Shown here piece by piece: positions 26,983-35,859 of a stretch of 59,011 nt of DNA. A program made the translations under genes and the position numbers. This DNA is from [Streptosporangium] indianense (GTDB taxonomy: Bacteria > Actinomycetota > Actinomycetes > Streptomycetales > Streptomycetaceae): assembly GCF_021474405.1 (NCBI RefSeq), contig NZ_JAKEIO010000036.1:1-59011 (forward strand). The letters run 5' to 3'. How positions within the stretch are numbered: the stretch's first letter is position 1; the number at the start of each line of letters is the position of its first letter. Under the pieces are notes generated by a model, which was not told the DNA's origin, did not search any database, and saw only the letters and a program-made list of their open reading frames with translations.

Positions 26983-27198
26983 ATGACCGCGCATGGATCG
27001 TCTCCGGCGCGCCTGCGTCGGCTCCCGCCCGAGAGCCCCGACCTGGGCGTCTTCTCCTGGGAGGCCATCTGGACCGCCGTGGGCGGCAACGGCTGCGACC
27101 CGACCGACGCGGCCTCAGGCAACGCCAGGGAGAACCAGGCGCTGTTCGGCCACGACGGCCGCCCGCAGTCGTCGATGCCCTGGTTCCGGCACCGCTGA
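26983..27198 (+). pseudogene. C-terminal remnant of a GH53 endo-1,4-beta-galactanase
   Basis: The last ~52 codons (27043-27198), LGVFSWEAIWTAVGGNGCDPTDAASGN and ARENQALFGHDGRPQSSMPWFRHR, follow the C-terminal pattern of arabinogalactan galactanases (WEPAWTAVPGNGWDPTDPSSGN.WENQALFDF...). Everything N-terminal, including the catalytic glutamates, is missing; the first 20 codons from the ATG are unrelated. This is a fragment left by deletion. It was recognised from memory of the family, not by search. Confidence 0.7.
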
Positions 27199-27377
27199 GC
27201 ACACCGGGGAGGGCCCGCCGCCGGGTCCTGCCCGCCGTCCGCGCATCTGTCCGAAGTCCTGTGCACGACAGGGCAGTTCGGTATCGGACAAGCATGCCGA
27301 GTGCCGGACACGGCGGCCCCCGCTGCGAGACAGTGGGAGGACGCGGTGAGCGCGAAGCCGCGAGGCAGGGGCACGAC

Positions 27378-27635
27378 ATGCTGAGGACTCCCACGGACGA
27401 GACGCGGCTGCGCATCCTGGCCTGGCTGAAGGAGCCCGGGCCCGCGGCGGACGGTGTCACCGCGGACGCCGTCGCCGAGCGGTTCTCGCTGCCGCGCCCG
27501 GTCGCCGTCACCCATCTCCGGCTACTCGAGGCCACCGGCATGCTGCGCACCAGCAGGTCCGCGGGCCGGGTTCACTACCACCGCGACGACATCCGGATCG
27601 CCGAGGTCGCCCGCATGTTTGAAAAGGGCTGGTAG
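27378..27635 (+). CDS. small ArsR-like winged-helix protein
   Basis: 85 aa, Shine-Dalgarno-like GAGGCAGGGG before the ATG. A single winged helix: DETRLRILAWLKEPGP, VTADAVAERFSLPRPVAVTHLRLLEATGMLRTSRSAGRVHYHRDDIRIAEVARMFEKGW. It lacks the CxC metal motif and the C-terminal helix that carries SmtB-type ligands, so it is not an obvious metal sensor. The downstream propeller gene starts 50 nt later in the same direction and could be co-transcribed. Confidence 0.75.
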   Translation: MLRTPTDETRLRILAWLKEPGPAADGVTADAVAERFSLPRPVAVTHLRLLEATGMLRTSRSAGRVHYHRDDIRIAEVARMFEKGW

Positions 27636-27684
27636 GCGACCCGGTACCGCGGTATCACTCCCGACGGTGAAGGACACGCACGTG

Positions 27685-28644
27685 ATGGACCGACCCACGG
27701 CACTCGTCCCCCGCCACTACGTCGCCGTGGGCCCCGGCCCCGAGGACGTGGTCGCCGACCCGCGCGGCCGCGTCCTCACCGGCGTCGCGGACGGCCGCAT
27801 CCTGCGGCTCGAGGGCCTCGGCGATCGGGTCGCGGCCCGCGTCGAGGTGATCGCCGAGACCGGCGGCAGGCCGCTCGGGCTCGAACTCCTGCCGGACGGC
27901 GACCTGTTGGTGTGCGACGCGGCACGCGGGCTGCTGCGCGTGGGCACCGGCGACGGCACCGTCCGTGTCCTCGCCGACTCGGTGGCGGGCGAGCCGCTGC
28001 GCTTCTGCAGCAACGTCGTGTCCCTCTCCGACGGCAGCGTCTACTTCACCGTCTCCAGCCGCCGTTACCCCCTGGAGCAGTGGATCGGCGACATCGTCGA
28101 GCACACCGGGACGGGACGGCTGCTGCGGCTCGCCCCCGGCGGTGACAGTCCCGAGGTGGTGCTGGACGGGCTGCAGTTCGCCAACGGCGTCGCCGTCGGA
28201 GCCGACGAGTCCTTCCTCGTCGTCGCCGAGACCGGCGCACGCCGGCTCCTGCGCTTCCGGCTCACCGGGCCCGGGGCCGGACGCGGCGAGCCGTTCGCCG
28301 AGGACCTCCCGGGCATGCCCGACAACCTCTGGCGCGGCGCACCCGACGGACCGATCTGGGTCGCGCTCGCCGGGCCCCGCGTCCCGGCCCTCGAACTGCT
28401 CCACCGCAGGGCGCCCGGCGTCCGGGCCGCCGCCGCCCGTGCCGCCGTACACGCCCCGTTCCGCCCGGTCGGCACGATCGCCCTCCAGGCCTATGACGAC
28501 CAGGGCCGCCTCGTCCACCACCTCGGCCGCCGCCACTCCGGCTATCGCATGCCCACCAGCGTCTGCGAAGCGGGCGGCCACCTGATCCTCGGCAGCCTCT
28601 GGGAACGCGGCGTCGCCGTCTGCGAACCACCCGCCCCGAAGTGA
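27685..28644 (+). CDS. strictosidine synthase-like / SMP-30-type beta-propeller
   Basis: 319 aa, ATG with GAAGGA ten bases upstream (an in-frame GTG at 27667 is less likely). The repeated beta-propeller blades include GPEDVVADPRGRVLTGVADGRI, CSNVVSLSDGSVYFTVSSRRYP, HTGTGRLLRL and LQFANGVAVGADESFLVVAETGARRLLRF followed by LPGMPDNLW, the classic strictosidine-synthase-like order. Bacterial members are usually lactonases or hydrolases; no plant-type alkaloid role should be inferred. No signal peptide, so cytoplasmic. Confidence 0.82.
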   Translation: MDRPTALVPRHYVAVGPGPEDVVADPRGRVLTGVADGRILRLEGLGDRVAARVEVIAETGGRPLGLELLPDGDLLVCDAARGLLRVGTGDGTVRVLADSVAGEPLRFCSNVVSLSDGSVYFTVSSRRYPLEQWIGDIVEHTGTGRLLRLAPGGDSPEVVLDGLQFANGVAVGADESFLVVAETGARRLLRFRLTGPGAGRGEPFAEDLPGMPDNLWRGAPDGPIWVALAGPRVPALELLHRRAPGVRAAAARAAVHAPFRPVGTIALQAYDDQGRLVHHLGRRHSGYRMPTSVCEAGGHLILGSLWERGVAVCEPPAPK

Positions 28645-28717
28645 CCCTCACCGCAGCCTCGGAGTGACCCCGTTCGGCCCCGGGGTTAATCTGAACTCCG
28701 GCCGCGGCTGACGTCGC

Positions 28718-28785
28718 GGCGCGGCGGTGGGGCCCGCCGTACCCGAACCGCGGCAAGGACGCCGCCAACGGTCCCTACTTGCGAC
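28718..28785 (+). ncRNA. fluoride riboswitch (crcB motif)
   Basis: About 50 nt upstream of crcB. GGCGGTGGGGCCCGCC (28723-28738) matches the 5' stem-loop GGCGATG.GGCCCGCC of known fluoride aptamers. AACC, the stem GCGGC-AAGGAC-GCCGC (28750-28765) and CAACGGTCCCTACTT follow, corresponding to the conserved UGAUGGCCUCUACU-like 3' segment. Order and spacing agree well with the crcB motif. It should turn on crcB-DUF190-crcB when fluoride is bound. Confidence 0.85.
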
Positions 28786-28836
28786 GGCACGCGCCCGCAC
28801 GACCCCGGGCTCCCGGCGAGTAGGAGACGCACCCCC

Positions 28837-29292
28837 ATGACATCCCCCGAGAGCCTCCACGTGCGAGCCTCCACCCCGCGGCGGCCCTCCTGGCGCGCCC
28901 AGGCGCCCGTCGTCACCGTCGTGGCGCTCGGCGGGGGAGCGGGGGCGACCGCCCGCTACGCCGCCTCCCTCTGGTGGCCCTCGCCCGCGGGCGGCTTCCC
29001 CTGGACGACCTTCGGGGTCAACATCGCCGGCTGCGCCGTGATCGGCGTGTTCATGGTGATCATCACCGAGGTCGGGACCCCCCATCCCCTCGTCCGGCCC
29101 TTCTTCGGCACCGGCGTCCTCGGCGGCTTCACCACCTTCTCGACGTACGCCGTCGACATCCGGCGGCTCGTCGACGGCGGTCAGGCCGCCACCGGTCTGG
29201 CCTACCTGGTCGCGACCCCGCTCGCGGCCCTCACGGCGGTGTGGCTCGCCGCCGGGACGACCCGCCGCGTCCTGAAGAGGAGGCAGAGATGA
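28837..29292 (+). CDS. crcB: fluoride channel CrcB/FluC (first copy)
   Basis: 151 aa, about four membrane helices with a 25-residue N-terminal extension. [32 protein letters not shown] and [19 protein letters not shown] (the conserved TTFST of the fluoride pore) identify it. Fluc channels are dual-topology dimers; actinobacteria often encode two halves, here this gene and the copy at 29666. It lies under the fluoride riboswitch. Confidence 0.95.
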   Translation: MTSPESLHVRASTPRRPSWRAQAPVVTVVALGGGAGATARYAASLWWPSPAGGFPWTTFGVNIAGCAVIGVFMVIITEVGTPHPLVRPFFGTGVLGGFTTFSTYAVDIRRLVDGGQAATGLAYLVATPLAALTAVWLAAGTTRRVLKRRQR

Positions 29293-29669
29293 CGAGACAG
29301 ACCGCCAGGGCCCTGCGCCTGACCGTCTTCGTCGGCGAGAGCGACACCTGGCACCACCGGCCCCTCTACTCCGAGATCGTCCACCGGGCCCACGCGGCCG
29401 GACTGGCGGGCGCCAGCGTCTTCCGGGGCATCGAGGGCTTCGGCGCCTCCTCCCTGATCCACACCTCGCGGCTGCTGTCCCTCAGCGAGGACCTGCCGGT
29501 CGCCGTGGTGATCGTCGACACCGAGCCCCGCGTCCGCGCGTTCCTCCCGCACCTCGACGACATCGTCACCGAGGGGCTCGTGACCCTCGACGAGTGTGAA
29601 GTGATCCGGTACACCGGCCCCGGGGACGATCCCGGCCCGGCCGACACGAAGGGTGAGAACTCGTTGTGA
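29289..29669 (+). CDS. DUF190 (PII-like) protein between two crcB genes
   Basis: 126 aa, ATGA overlap with crcB upstream and GTGA overlap with crcB downstream. It shows the DUF190 pattern: [74 protein letters not shown]. The fold is PII/CutA-like, forming trimers that often bind small ligands. Its coupling with both channel halves suggests a role in gating or assembling the fluoride exporter; the function is not established. Confidence 0.92.
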   Translation: MTRQTARALRLTVFVGESDTWHHRPLYSEIVHRAHAAGLAGASVFRGIEGFGASSLIHTSRLLSLSEDLPVAVVIVDTEPRVRAFLPHLDDIVTEGLVTLDECEVIRYTGPGDDPGPADTKGENSL

Positions 29670-30013
29670 ACTGGCTGCTGGTCGTCGGCGGTGCGATGGT
29701 CGGCGCCCCGCTGCGCTACCTCACCGACCGCGCGGTCCAGGCGCGGCACGACTCGGTCTTCCCCTGGGGCACCCTGACGGTCAACGTCTGGGGGTCGTTG
29801 ATCCTCGGCCTGCTCACGGGCGCCGCCACCCACCTCCAGCTGCTGCTCGGCACCGGCCTGTGCGGGGCCCTGACGACCTACTCGACGTTCTCCTACGAGA
29901 CGCTGCGGCTGGCGGAGACCGGGGCGCGGCTGCAGGCCGCCCTCAACGTCGTGCTCAGTGTGGCGGCCGGCCTCGCCGCGGCCTTCGCGGGGGCGGCCCT
30001 GGCGCGTCTGTGA
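29666..30013 (+). CDS. crcB: fluoride channel CrcB/FluC (second copy)
   Basis: 115 aa, GTG start overlapping the DUF190 stop. Four helices with [32 protein letters not shown] and [15 protein letters not shown] (pore TTYST). It is shorter than the first copy and lacks its N-terminal extension, as expected of paired heterodimeric Fluc subunits. Confidence 0.95.
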   Translation: MNWLLVVGGAMVGAPLRYLTDRAVQARHDSVFPWGTLTVNVWGSLILGLLTGAATHLQLLLGTGLCGALTTYSTFSYETLRLAETGARLQAALNVVLSVAAGLAAAFAGAALARL

Positions 30014-30094
30014 GGCGCGTCCATGGGCTCCGTTCTCGTCCGGGTGTAGTAAGACGGTCCCCTCCGCTCCCGCTCCCGAGCAGAACTGGATCCC

Positions 30095-30931
30095 ATGAGC
30101 GTCATCAGCGTCGGTCAGGCCGTCGTCCTCGGAGCCGTCGAGGGGGTGACCGAGTTCCTGCCCGTCTCCTCCACCGGCCATCTGAAGATCGTCGAGGGGC
30201 TGATGGGCATCCCCGTGGACGACGACGCCGTGGTCGGGTTCTCGGCCGTCATCCAGGTCGGTGCGATCGCCGCGGTGCTCGTGTACTTCTTCAAGGACAT
30301 CGTGCGGATCGTCTCCGCCTGGGGGAGGGGCCTGCGCAACCGGGAGGAGCGGTACCGGCACGACTACCAGTTCGCCTGGTGGGTCATCTGCGCGACGATC
30401 CCGATCGTCGTGGTCGGGCTCGCCGCCAAACCGCTCATCGAGGGTCCGCTCGCCTCGCTGTGGGTGGTCGCCGGCTCGCTGATCGTCGGCAGCGGCGTCA
30501 TGTGGGCGGCGGACCGGAGGGGCCGGCACAAGCGCGGGGAGGACGACACCTCGTTCAAGGACGCGATGCTCGTCGGCAGCTCCCAGATCCTCGCCCTGCT
30601 CTTCCCCGGCTTCTCCCGCTCCGGCGCCACCATGTCCACGGCGCTGCTCCTCGACCTGGACCGCGTCGCCGCCACCCGGCTCTCGTTCTTCCTCGGCATT
30701 CCCGCGCTGACCGGCGCCGGCCTGTACGAGCTCAAGGACGCCCTGGGCACCGGGGCGGGCGCGGCGCCGCTGGCCGTCGGCACGCTCGTCTCGTTCGTCG
30801 TGGCCTACGCCTCGATCGCCTGGCTGCTGAAGTTCGTCGCCAAGCATTCCTTCACCGCGTTCGTGATCTACCGGATCGTGGTGGGCGTACTGCTGTTCGG
30901 GCTGCTCGGAGCGGGTGTGCTGCACAGTTGA
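30095..30931 (+). CDS. uppP: undecaprenyl-diphosphate phosphatase
   Basis: 278 aa polytopic membrane enzyme (BacA family) that recycles the cell-wall lipid carrier and confers bacitracin tolerance. The two signature motifs are EGVTEFLPVSSTGH (~16-29) and PGFSRSGAT (~171), with seven or eight helices around them. It follows the fluoride operon by 81 nt and probably has its own promoter. Confidence 0.96.
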   Translation: MSVISVGQAVVLGAVEGVTEFLPVSSTGHLKIVEGLMGIPVDDDAVVGFSAVIQVGAIAAVLVYFFKDIVRIVSAWGRGLRNREERYRHDYQFAWWVICATIPIVVVGLAAKPLIEGPLASLWVVAGSLIVGSGVMWAADRRGRHKRGEDDTSFKDAMLVGSSQILALLFPGFSRSGATMSTALLLDLDRVAATRLSFFLGIPALTGAGLYELKDALGTGAGAAPLAVGTLVSFVVAYASIAWLLKFVAKHSFTAFVIYRIVVGVLLFGLLGAGVLHS

Positions 30932-30959
30932 GCGTCTGCCGGGAGGCGCCGTCGTCCGT

Positions 30960-31008
30960 CTGCGGCGCCGTCGCGGCTCGTCGCGCAGTTCCCCGCGCCC
31001 CTTTCGGG
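30960..31008 (+). repeat. dispersed Streptomyces intergenic repeat, copy A
   Basis: CTGCGGCGCC, then TCGCGCAGTTCCCCGCGCCC and CTTTCGGG. The same 49-bp layout recurs at 34313-34361. This hairpin-rich REP-like element is found, to my knowledge, all over Streptomyces genomes in intergenic DNA. It lies between uppP and the GntR promoter and may act as a terminator. Confidence 0.8.
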
Positions 31009-31015
31009 CACCCTC

Positions 31016-31090
31016 TTGACAGCCGCCTCCCGTCGCCCGGAGTATCTCTCCCGTGAACCTGTCAGACAGCCGGACAGCCGGACAGCCTGT
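31016..31090 (+). promoter_or_regulatory. promoter and FadR-like operator array of the GntR gene
   Basis: A consensus TTGACA (31016-31021) is followed 18 nt later by GAGTAT as a possible -10. Transcription would then start close to the GTG at 31053. Just downstream, CTGTC-A-GACAG (31060-31070) is a perfect palindrome extended by three 8-bp repeats GACAGCCG (31065-31088) and a closing CCTGT. These half-sites resemble GntR/FadR operators and suggest autoregulation. Confidence 0.55.
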
Positions 31091-31796
31091 GCGTCGCATC
31101 AGTGCCATGGAAGCGGTGCTGGCGCACCTGCGCGGCGCCATCGAGCGCGGCGAGTACGCGATCGGCGACAAGCTCCCCTCCGAGGCCGAGCTCTGCCGCA
31201 CCCTGGAGGTCTCCCGGCCCGTGCTGCGCGAAGCGCTGCGGGCCCTGCAGACCATGGGCCTGACCGTCTCCCGCACCGGCAAGGGCACCTTCGTCGTGGC
31301 CAGCACCGTCGAGGACCCCACCTTCGGTGACTACGCGGCCAGTGACCTGCTGGAGGTGCGCCGCCACGTCGAGATCCCGGTCGCCGGGTACGCGGCCCGG
31401 CGCCGCACCCCGGAGAACCTCGACCACCTGGCCCACCTGCTGGAGCGGATGGAGCGGGAGACGGACACCACCGCGTGGGTCGCCATGGACACGTTGTTCC
31501 ACCTCGCCGTGGCCGAGGCCGCCCAGAACCCGGTCTTCCGCCGGGTCATCGAGGAGATCCGGGACGCCCTGGCCCGCCAGTCCGCCTTCCTCAACGAGCT
31601 GGGCGGCCGCCGCGAGCAGTCCAACCGCGAGCACCGGGCGATCGTCGAGGCGCTGACCGACGGTTGCGAGAACGACGCGGTGGAGGCCATGGCCCACCAC
31701 CTCGACCGCGTCGAGACCACCCTCACCGACATCGTGCGCTCCTCGCGCACGGACACCCCCACGGAAACCCCCATGGAAGGCGGAACCGAGGCGTGA
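31053..31796 (+). CDS. FadR-type GntR transcriptional regulator
   Basis: 247 aa from GTG. The winged helix is [54 protein letters not shown], and a C-terminal FCD effector domain follows ([45 protein letters not shown]) with the usual metal or carboxylate-binding histidines. A GTG at 31089 ([11 protein letters not shown]) is a good alternative start, which would leave the repeat array untranslated. It overlaps the permease by GTGA and probably represses the amide-use operon it heads. Confidence 0.9.
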   Translation: MNLSDSRTAGQPVRRISAMEAVLAHLRGAIERGEYAIGDKLPSEAELCRTLEVSRPVLREALRALQTMGLTVSRTGKGTFVVASTVEDPTFGDYAASDLLEVRRHVEIPVAGYAARRRTPENLDHLAHLLERMERETDTTAWVAMDTLFHLAVAEAAQNPVFRRVIEEIRDALARQSAFLNELGGRREQSNREHRAIVEALTDGCENDAVEAMAHHLDRVETTLTDIVRSSRTDTPTETPMEGGTEA

Positions 31797-33235
31797 GCGA
31801 GCAGTCCCTGCACGACGAGGTGCAGAAACGTTCCATCCATGTCGACGCCGGAGACGCGGGCTACAGCAAGTCCCTGAAGTCCCGGCACGTCAACATGATC
31901 GCCATCGGCGGAGCCATCGGCACCGGCCTGTTCCTCGGCGCCGGCGGCCGTCTCGCCGACGCCGGCCCGTCCCTCTTCATCGCCTACGCGGTCTGCGGCC
32001 TCTTCGCCTTCCTCGTCGTGCGCGCCCTCGGCGAACTCGTGCTGTACCGGCCCTCCTCGGGCGCCTTCGTCTCCTACGCCCGCGAGTTCATGGGGGAGAA
32101 GGGCGCCTACACCGCCGGCTGGATGTACTTCCTCAACTGGGCGACCACCGGCATCGCCGACATCACCGCCGTCGCCACCTACACCCACTACTGGGGCATG
32201 TTCTCCGACATCCCGCAGTGGGTGATCGCGCTGATCGCGCTGGCGGTCGTCCTCACCGTCAACCTGATCTCGGTGAAGATCTTCGGCGAGCTGGAGTTCT
32301 GGTTCGCGATCGTCAAGGTCGGCGCCCTGGTCGTCTTCATGTGCATCGGCATCTTCCTGCTGGTCACCCAGCACCCCGTCGACGGCCACACCCCGGGCCC
32401 GTCCCTGATCGGCGACAGCGGCGGCGTCTTCCCGCACGGCCTGCTGCCCATGCTGCTGATCATCCAGGGCGTCGTCTTCGCCTACGCCTCCGTCGAACTG
32501 GTCGGCGTCGCCGCAGGTGAGACCGAGAACCCCGAGAAGATCATGCCGAAGGCGATCAACTCGATCATGTGGCGTGTCGGCGTGTTCTACGTCGGCTCGG
32601 TCGTGCTGCTGTCGATGCTGCTGCCGTGGAACAAGTACACCGCCGGGGAGAGCCCCTTCGTGACGGTGCTGTCCAACATCGGTGTCCCGGCGGCGGGCGG
32701 CGTGATGAACCTCGTCGTCCTCACCGCCGCCATGTCCTCCCTCAACTCCGGCCTCTACTCCACCGGCCGCATCCTGCGCTCCATGGCCATGGCCGGATCC
32801 GCGCCGAAGTTCACCTCCGTGATGAGCCGCAGCCAGGTCCCCTACGGCGGCATCCTGCTCACCAGCGGCATCTGCGTCCTGGGCGTCGGCCTCAACTTCG
32901 TCGTGCCCGCCGAGGCGTTCGAGATCGTGCTGAACTTCGCCGCGATCGGCATCCTCGCCACCTGGGGCATGATCATGATCTGTCACCTCCTCTTCTGGCA
33001 GAAGACCCAGAGGGGCGAGCTGACCCGCCCGGGCTACCGGCTCCCGGGCTCCCCCTGGACCGAGATCGTGACGCTGGCCTTCCTCGCCTCCGTCCTGGTC
33101 CTCATGTACGCCGACGGCGGCGCGGGACGCACCACCGTGCTGTGCCTGCCGCTGATCGTCGGAGCCCTGGTCGGCGGATGGTTCGCCATACGCGGCCGTA
33201 TCGCACCCAAGTCCACCAGCGGAGCCGACGCGTGA
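31793..33235 (+). CDS. amino-acid permease (AnsP/GABA-permease type)
   Basis: 480 aa APC-superfamily transporter with about 12 helices. [25 protein letters not shown] is the hallmark first helix, and [27 protein letters not shown] and [25 protein letters not shown] are typical of the asparagine/GABA/aromatic permease group. Position between a FadR-type regulator and asparaginase, aspartase and glutaminase genes suggests asparagine or glutamine import. Coupled to both neighbours by GTGA overlaps. Confidence 0.9.
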   Translation: MSEQSLHDEVQKRSIHVDAGDAGYSKSLKSRHVNMIAIGGAIGTGLFLGAGGRLADAGPSLFIAYAVCGLFAFLVVRALGELVLYRPSSGAFVSYAREFMGEKGAYTAGWMYFLNWATTGIADITAVATYTHYWGMFSDIPQWVIALIALAVVLTVNLISVKIFGELEFWFAIVKVGALVVFMCIGIFLLVTQHPVDGHTPGPSLIGDSGGVFPHGLLPMLLIIQGVVFAYASVELVGVAAGETENPEKIMPKAINSIMWRVGVFYVGSVVLLSMLLPWNKYTAGESPFVTVLSNIGVPAAGGVMNLVVLTAAMSSLNSGLYSTGRILRSMAMAGSAPKFTSVMSRSQVPYGGILLTSGICVLGVGLNFVVPAEAFEIVLNFAAIGILATWGMIMICHLLFWQKTQRGELTRPGYRLPGSPWTEIVTLAFLASVLVLMYADGGAGRTTVLCLPLIVGALVGGWFAIRGRIAPKSTSGADA

Positions 33236-33267
33236 GGAACGCGCCGCTCCCCGAGAAGCAGGCAGTG

Positions 33268-34284
33268 ATGTACAGCAGTTCACTCGCGGACACACCCCTG
33301 GTCCGTGAACCCCTCCACGCCCCCGTCGCCCACCTCATACGCGGCGGAATCACCGAAGGCATCCACTACGGCTCCGTCGTCGTCCTCGACGCCGACGGAG
33401 AGGTCCGGCTCCAGATCGGAGACATCGAGGCCGCCTTCTACCCCCGCTCCGCGATCAAGCCCGTCCAGGCCGTGGCCATGGTCCGTGCCGGGCTGCCCCT
33501 CGACGGCGAGCTGCTGTCGCTGACCGCCGCCAGCCACTCCGGCGAGGAACGCCACCTCGCCGGGGCCCGGCGCATCCTCGAACTCGCCGGGCTCACCGAG
33601 GGCCACCTGCGCAACGTCCCGGACCTGCCGTTCGACCCGGTCGTCCGGGACGCCTGGGTGCGCGAGGGCCGACTGCCCTCACGGCTCGCCCAGAACTGCT
33701 CCGGCAAGCACGCGGCGATGCTCTACACCTGCGCCCTCAACGGCTGGCCCCTGGAGAACTACCTCGACCCCGGCCACCCGCTCCAGCAGGCCGTCGCCGA
33801 GATCGTCGAGGACCTCACCGGGCAGCGCATCGCCCAGGTCACCGTCGACGGCTGCGGCGCGCCCCTGTTCTCCCTCTCCCTGCACGGACTGGCCCGGGCC
33901 ACCGCCCGGATCGTCACCGCCGCGCCGGGCACGCCCGAGGCCCGGGTCGCCGACGCCATGCGCGAACACGCCGAGATGGCCTCCGGCTCCGGGCGGGACG
34001 TCGCCGCGCTGATGCGGGCCGTGCCGGGGCTGCTGTCCAAGGACGGTTTCGAGGGTGTCCAGGTCGCCGCGCTGCCCGACGGGCGGGCTGTGGCGGTGAA
34101 GATCGCCGACGGGGCGAACCGGGCCCGGGTGCCGGTGGCTGCGGCCGCGTTGGCCCGGGCCGGTGTCGACCCGGAGCTGCTCGCCGAGTTCGCGGGTGAG
34201 CCGCTGCTCGGTGGTGGGCGGGAGGTCGGGCGTGTGCGGCCCGTTCGCTCGCTGGAGCCGCTTGCCGGTGCTGACCGCGCCTGA
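33268..34284 (+). CDS. asparaginase of the PF06089 (Rhizobium type II-like) family
   Basis: 338 aa from ATG; a GTG at 33232 overlapping the permease stop would add 12 residues and is also possible. Motifs are [71 protein letters not shown] and [16 protein letters not shown]. This is the family of thermolabile cysteine-containing asparaginases, not the E. coli AnsA/B fold. It makes aspartate for the aspartase next door. Confidence 0.85.
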   Translation: MYSSSLADTPLVREPLHAPVAHLIRGGITEGIHYGSVVVLDADGEVRLQIGDIEAAFYPRSAIKPVQAVAMVRAGLPLDGELLSLTAASHSGEERHLAGARRILELAGLTEGHLRNVPDLPFDPVVRDAWVREGRLPSRLAQNCSGKHAAMLYTCALNGWPLENYLDPGHPLQQAVAEIVEDLTGQRIAQVTVDGCGAPLFSLSLHGLARATARIVTAAPGTPEARVADAMREHAEMASGSGRDVAALMRAVPGLLSKDGFEGVQVAALPDGRAVAVKIADGANRARVPVAAAALARAGVDPELLAEFAGEPLLGGGREVGRVRPVRSLEPLAGADRA

Positions 34285-34312
34285 CGGCGTGCCGGGTTCT
34301 CCCGTCCGGCGG

Positions 34313-34361
34313 CTGCGGCGCCCATGTGGCTGATCGCGCAGTTCCCCGCGCCCCCGAAGGG
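34313..34361 (+). repeat. dispersed Streptomyces intergenic repeat, copy B
   Basis: CTGCGGCGCC, then TCGCGCAGTTCCCCGCGCCC and CCGAAGGG, matching copy A at 30960-31008. Here the right end forms a clear hairpin GCGCCC-CCGAA-GGGCGC (34348-34364), so it could end transcription between the asparaginase and aspartase genes. Confidence 0.8.
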
Positions 34362-34406
34362 CGCGCAACCACCCTCACTTCCCTCAGAAAGAGGCCCCTC
34401 ACCGTC

Positions 34407-35816
34407 ATGACCGCCGCCACCCGCTCCGAGCACGATCTGCTCGGTGACCGTGACGTTCCCGCCGAGGCGTACTGGGGTGTGCACACCCTGCGGGCCACGG
34501 AGAACTTCCCCATCACGGGCATGACCATCTCCGCCTACCCGCACCTGATCGACGCCCTCGCCGCCGTCAAGGAGGCCGCCGCCCTCGCCAACGAGGAACT
34601 CGGCCTGCTGGAGCCGAGGAAGGCCGCCGCCATCGTCGAGGCCTGCCGTGAGATCCGCGACGGCAAGCTGCACGACCAGTTCGTCGTCGACGTCGTCCAG
34701 GGCGGCGCCGGCACCTCCACCAACATGAACGCCAACGAGGTCGTGGCGAACCGGGCGCTGGAGCTGCTGGGTCACGCCAAGGGCGAGTACGGCTTTCTGC
34801 ACCCCAACGAGGACGTCAACCTCGGCCAGTCCACCAACGACGTCTACCCGACCGCCGTCAAGATCGCGACGGTGTTCGCGGTGCGCGGGCTGCTCGACGC
34901 GATGTCCGTCCTCCAGGACACGTTCGCCCGCAAGGCCGTCGAGTTCCGCGACGTGCTCAAGATGGGCCGCACCCAGTTGCAGGACGCGGTGCCCATGACG
35001 CTGGGCCAGGAGTTCTCCGCGTACGCCGTCATGCTGGACGAGGACCGGTCCCGGCTCGCCGAGGCCGTCCTGCTGATCCACGAGATCAACCTCGGCGCCA
35101 CCGCGATCGGCACCGGCCTCAACGCCCCCGCCGGATACGCCGAAGCGGCCCGCCGCCACCTCGCGGCCATCACCGGACTGCCCCTGGTGACGGCGGCCAA
35201 CCTGGTCGAGGCGACCCAGGACTGCGGCGCCTTCGTGCAGATGTCCGGCGTGCTCAAGCGCATCGCGGTCAAGCTGTCCAAGAGCTGCAACGACCTGCGG
35301 CTGCTGTCCTCCGGCCCGCGCGCCGGCCTCGGCGAGATCAACCTGCCGCCCGTGCAGGCCGGTTCGTCCATCATGCCCGGCAAGGTCAACCCGGTCATAC
35401 CCGAGGTCGTCAACCAGGTCGCCTTCGAGGTCATCGGCAACGACGTCACCATCACCATGGCCGCCGAGGCCGGACAGCTCCAGCTCAACGCCTTCGAGCC
35501 GATCATCCTGCACTCGCTGTCGGAGTCCGTCACGCATCTGCAGAGCGCCTGCCTGACCCTGGCCGAGCGCTGCGTGTCCGGCATCACCGCCAACACCGAG
35601 GCGCTGCGCGCGAGCGTCGAGAACTCCATCGGCCTGGTCACCGCCCTCAACCCGCACATCGGCTACACGGCGGCCACCGACATCGCCAAGGAAGCCCTCG
35701 CCACCGGCCGGGGCGTGGCCGAACTCGTCCTCGAGAAGGGCCTGCTCCCCGCCGAGACCCTCGCCGGCCTGCTGCGCCCCGAGGTCCTCGCCGGCAGCGG
35801 CCGGACCCCGGCCTGA
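34407..35816 (+). CDS. aspA: aspartate ammonia-lyase
   Basis: 469 aa. It cleaves aspartate to fumarate and ammonia. The fumarase/aspartase signature [11 protein letters not shown] is intact (~318), with [15 protein letters not shown] and [19 protein letters not shown] typical of AspA rather than fumarase. It probably has its own promoter after the repeat at 34313, but belongs functionally with the asparaginase upstream: Asn to Asp to fumarate. Confidence 0.93.
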   Translation: MTAATRSEHDLLGDRDVPAEAYWGVHTLRATENFPITGMTISAYPHLIDALAAVKEAAALANEELGLLEPRKAAAIVEACREIRDGKLHDQFVVDVVQGGAGTSTNMNANEVVANRALELLGHAKGEYGFLHPNEDVNLGQSTNDVYPTAVKIATVFAVRGLLDAMSVLQDTFARKAVEFRDVLKMGRTQLQDAVPMTLGQEFSAYAVMLDEDRSRLAEAVLLIHEINLGATAIGTGLNAPAGYAEAARRHLAAITGLPLVTAANLVEATQDCGAFVQMSGVLKRIAVKLSKSCNDLRLLSSGPRAGLGEINLPPVQAGSSIMPGKVNPVIPEVVNQVAFEVIGNDVTITMAAEAGQLQLNAFEPIILHSLSESVTHLQSACLTLAERCVSGITANTEALRASVENSIGLVTALNPHIGYTAATDIAKEALATGRGVAELVLEKGLLPAETLAGLLRPEVLAGSGRTPA

Positions 35817-35859
35817 CCTGCCGGAGCGCACCGGGACCGGCGGAGGGACAATAGCGATC

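Noticed and set aside
31331..33295. 654-codon minus-strand frame
   Set aside because: Antisense of the GntR and permease genes; strongly Asp/Gly/His-biased shadow sequence.
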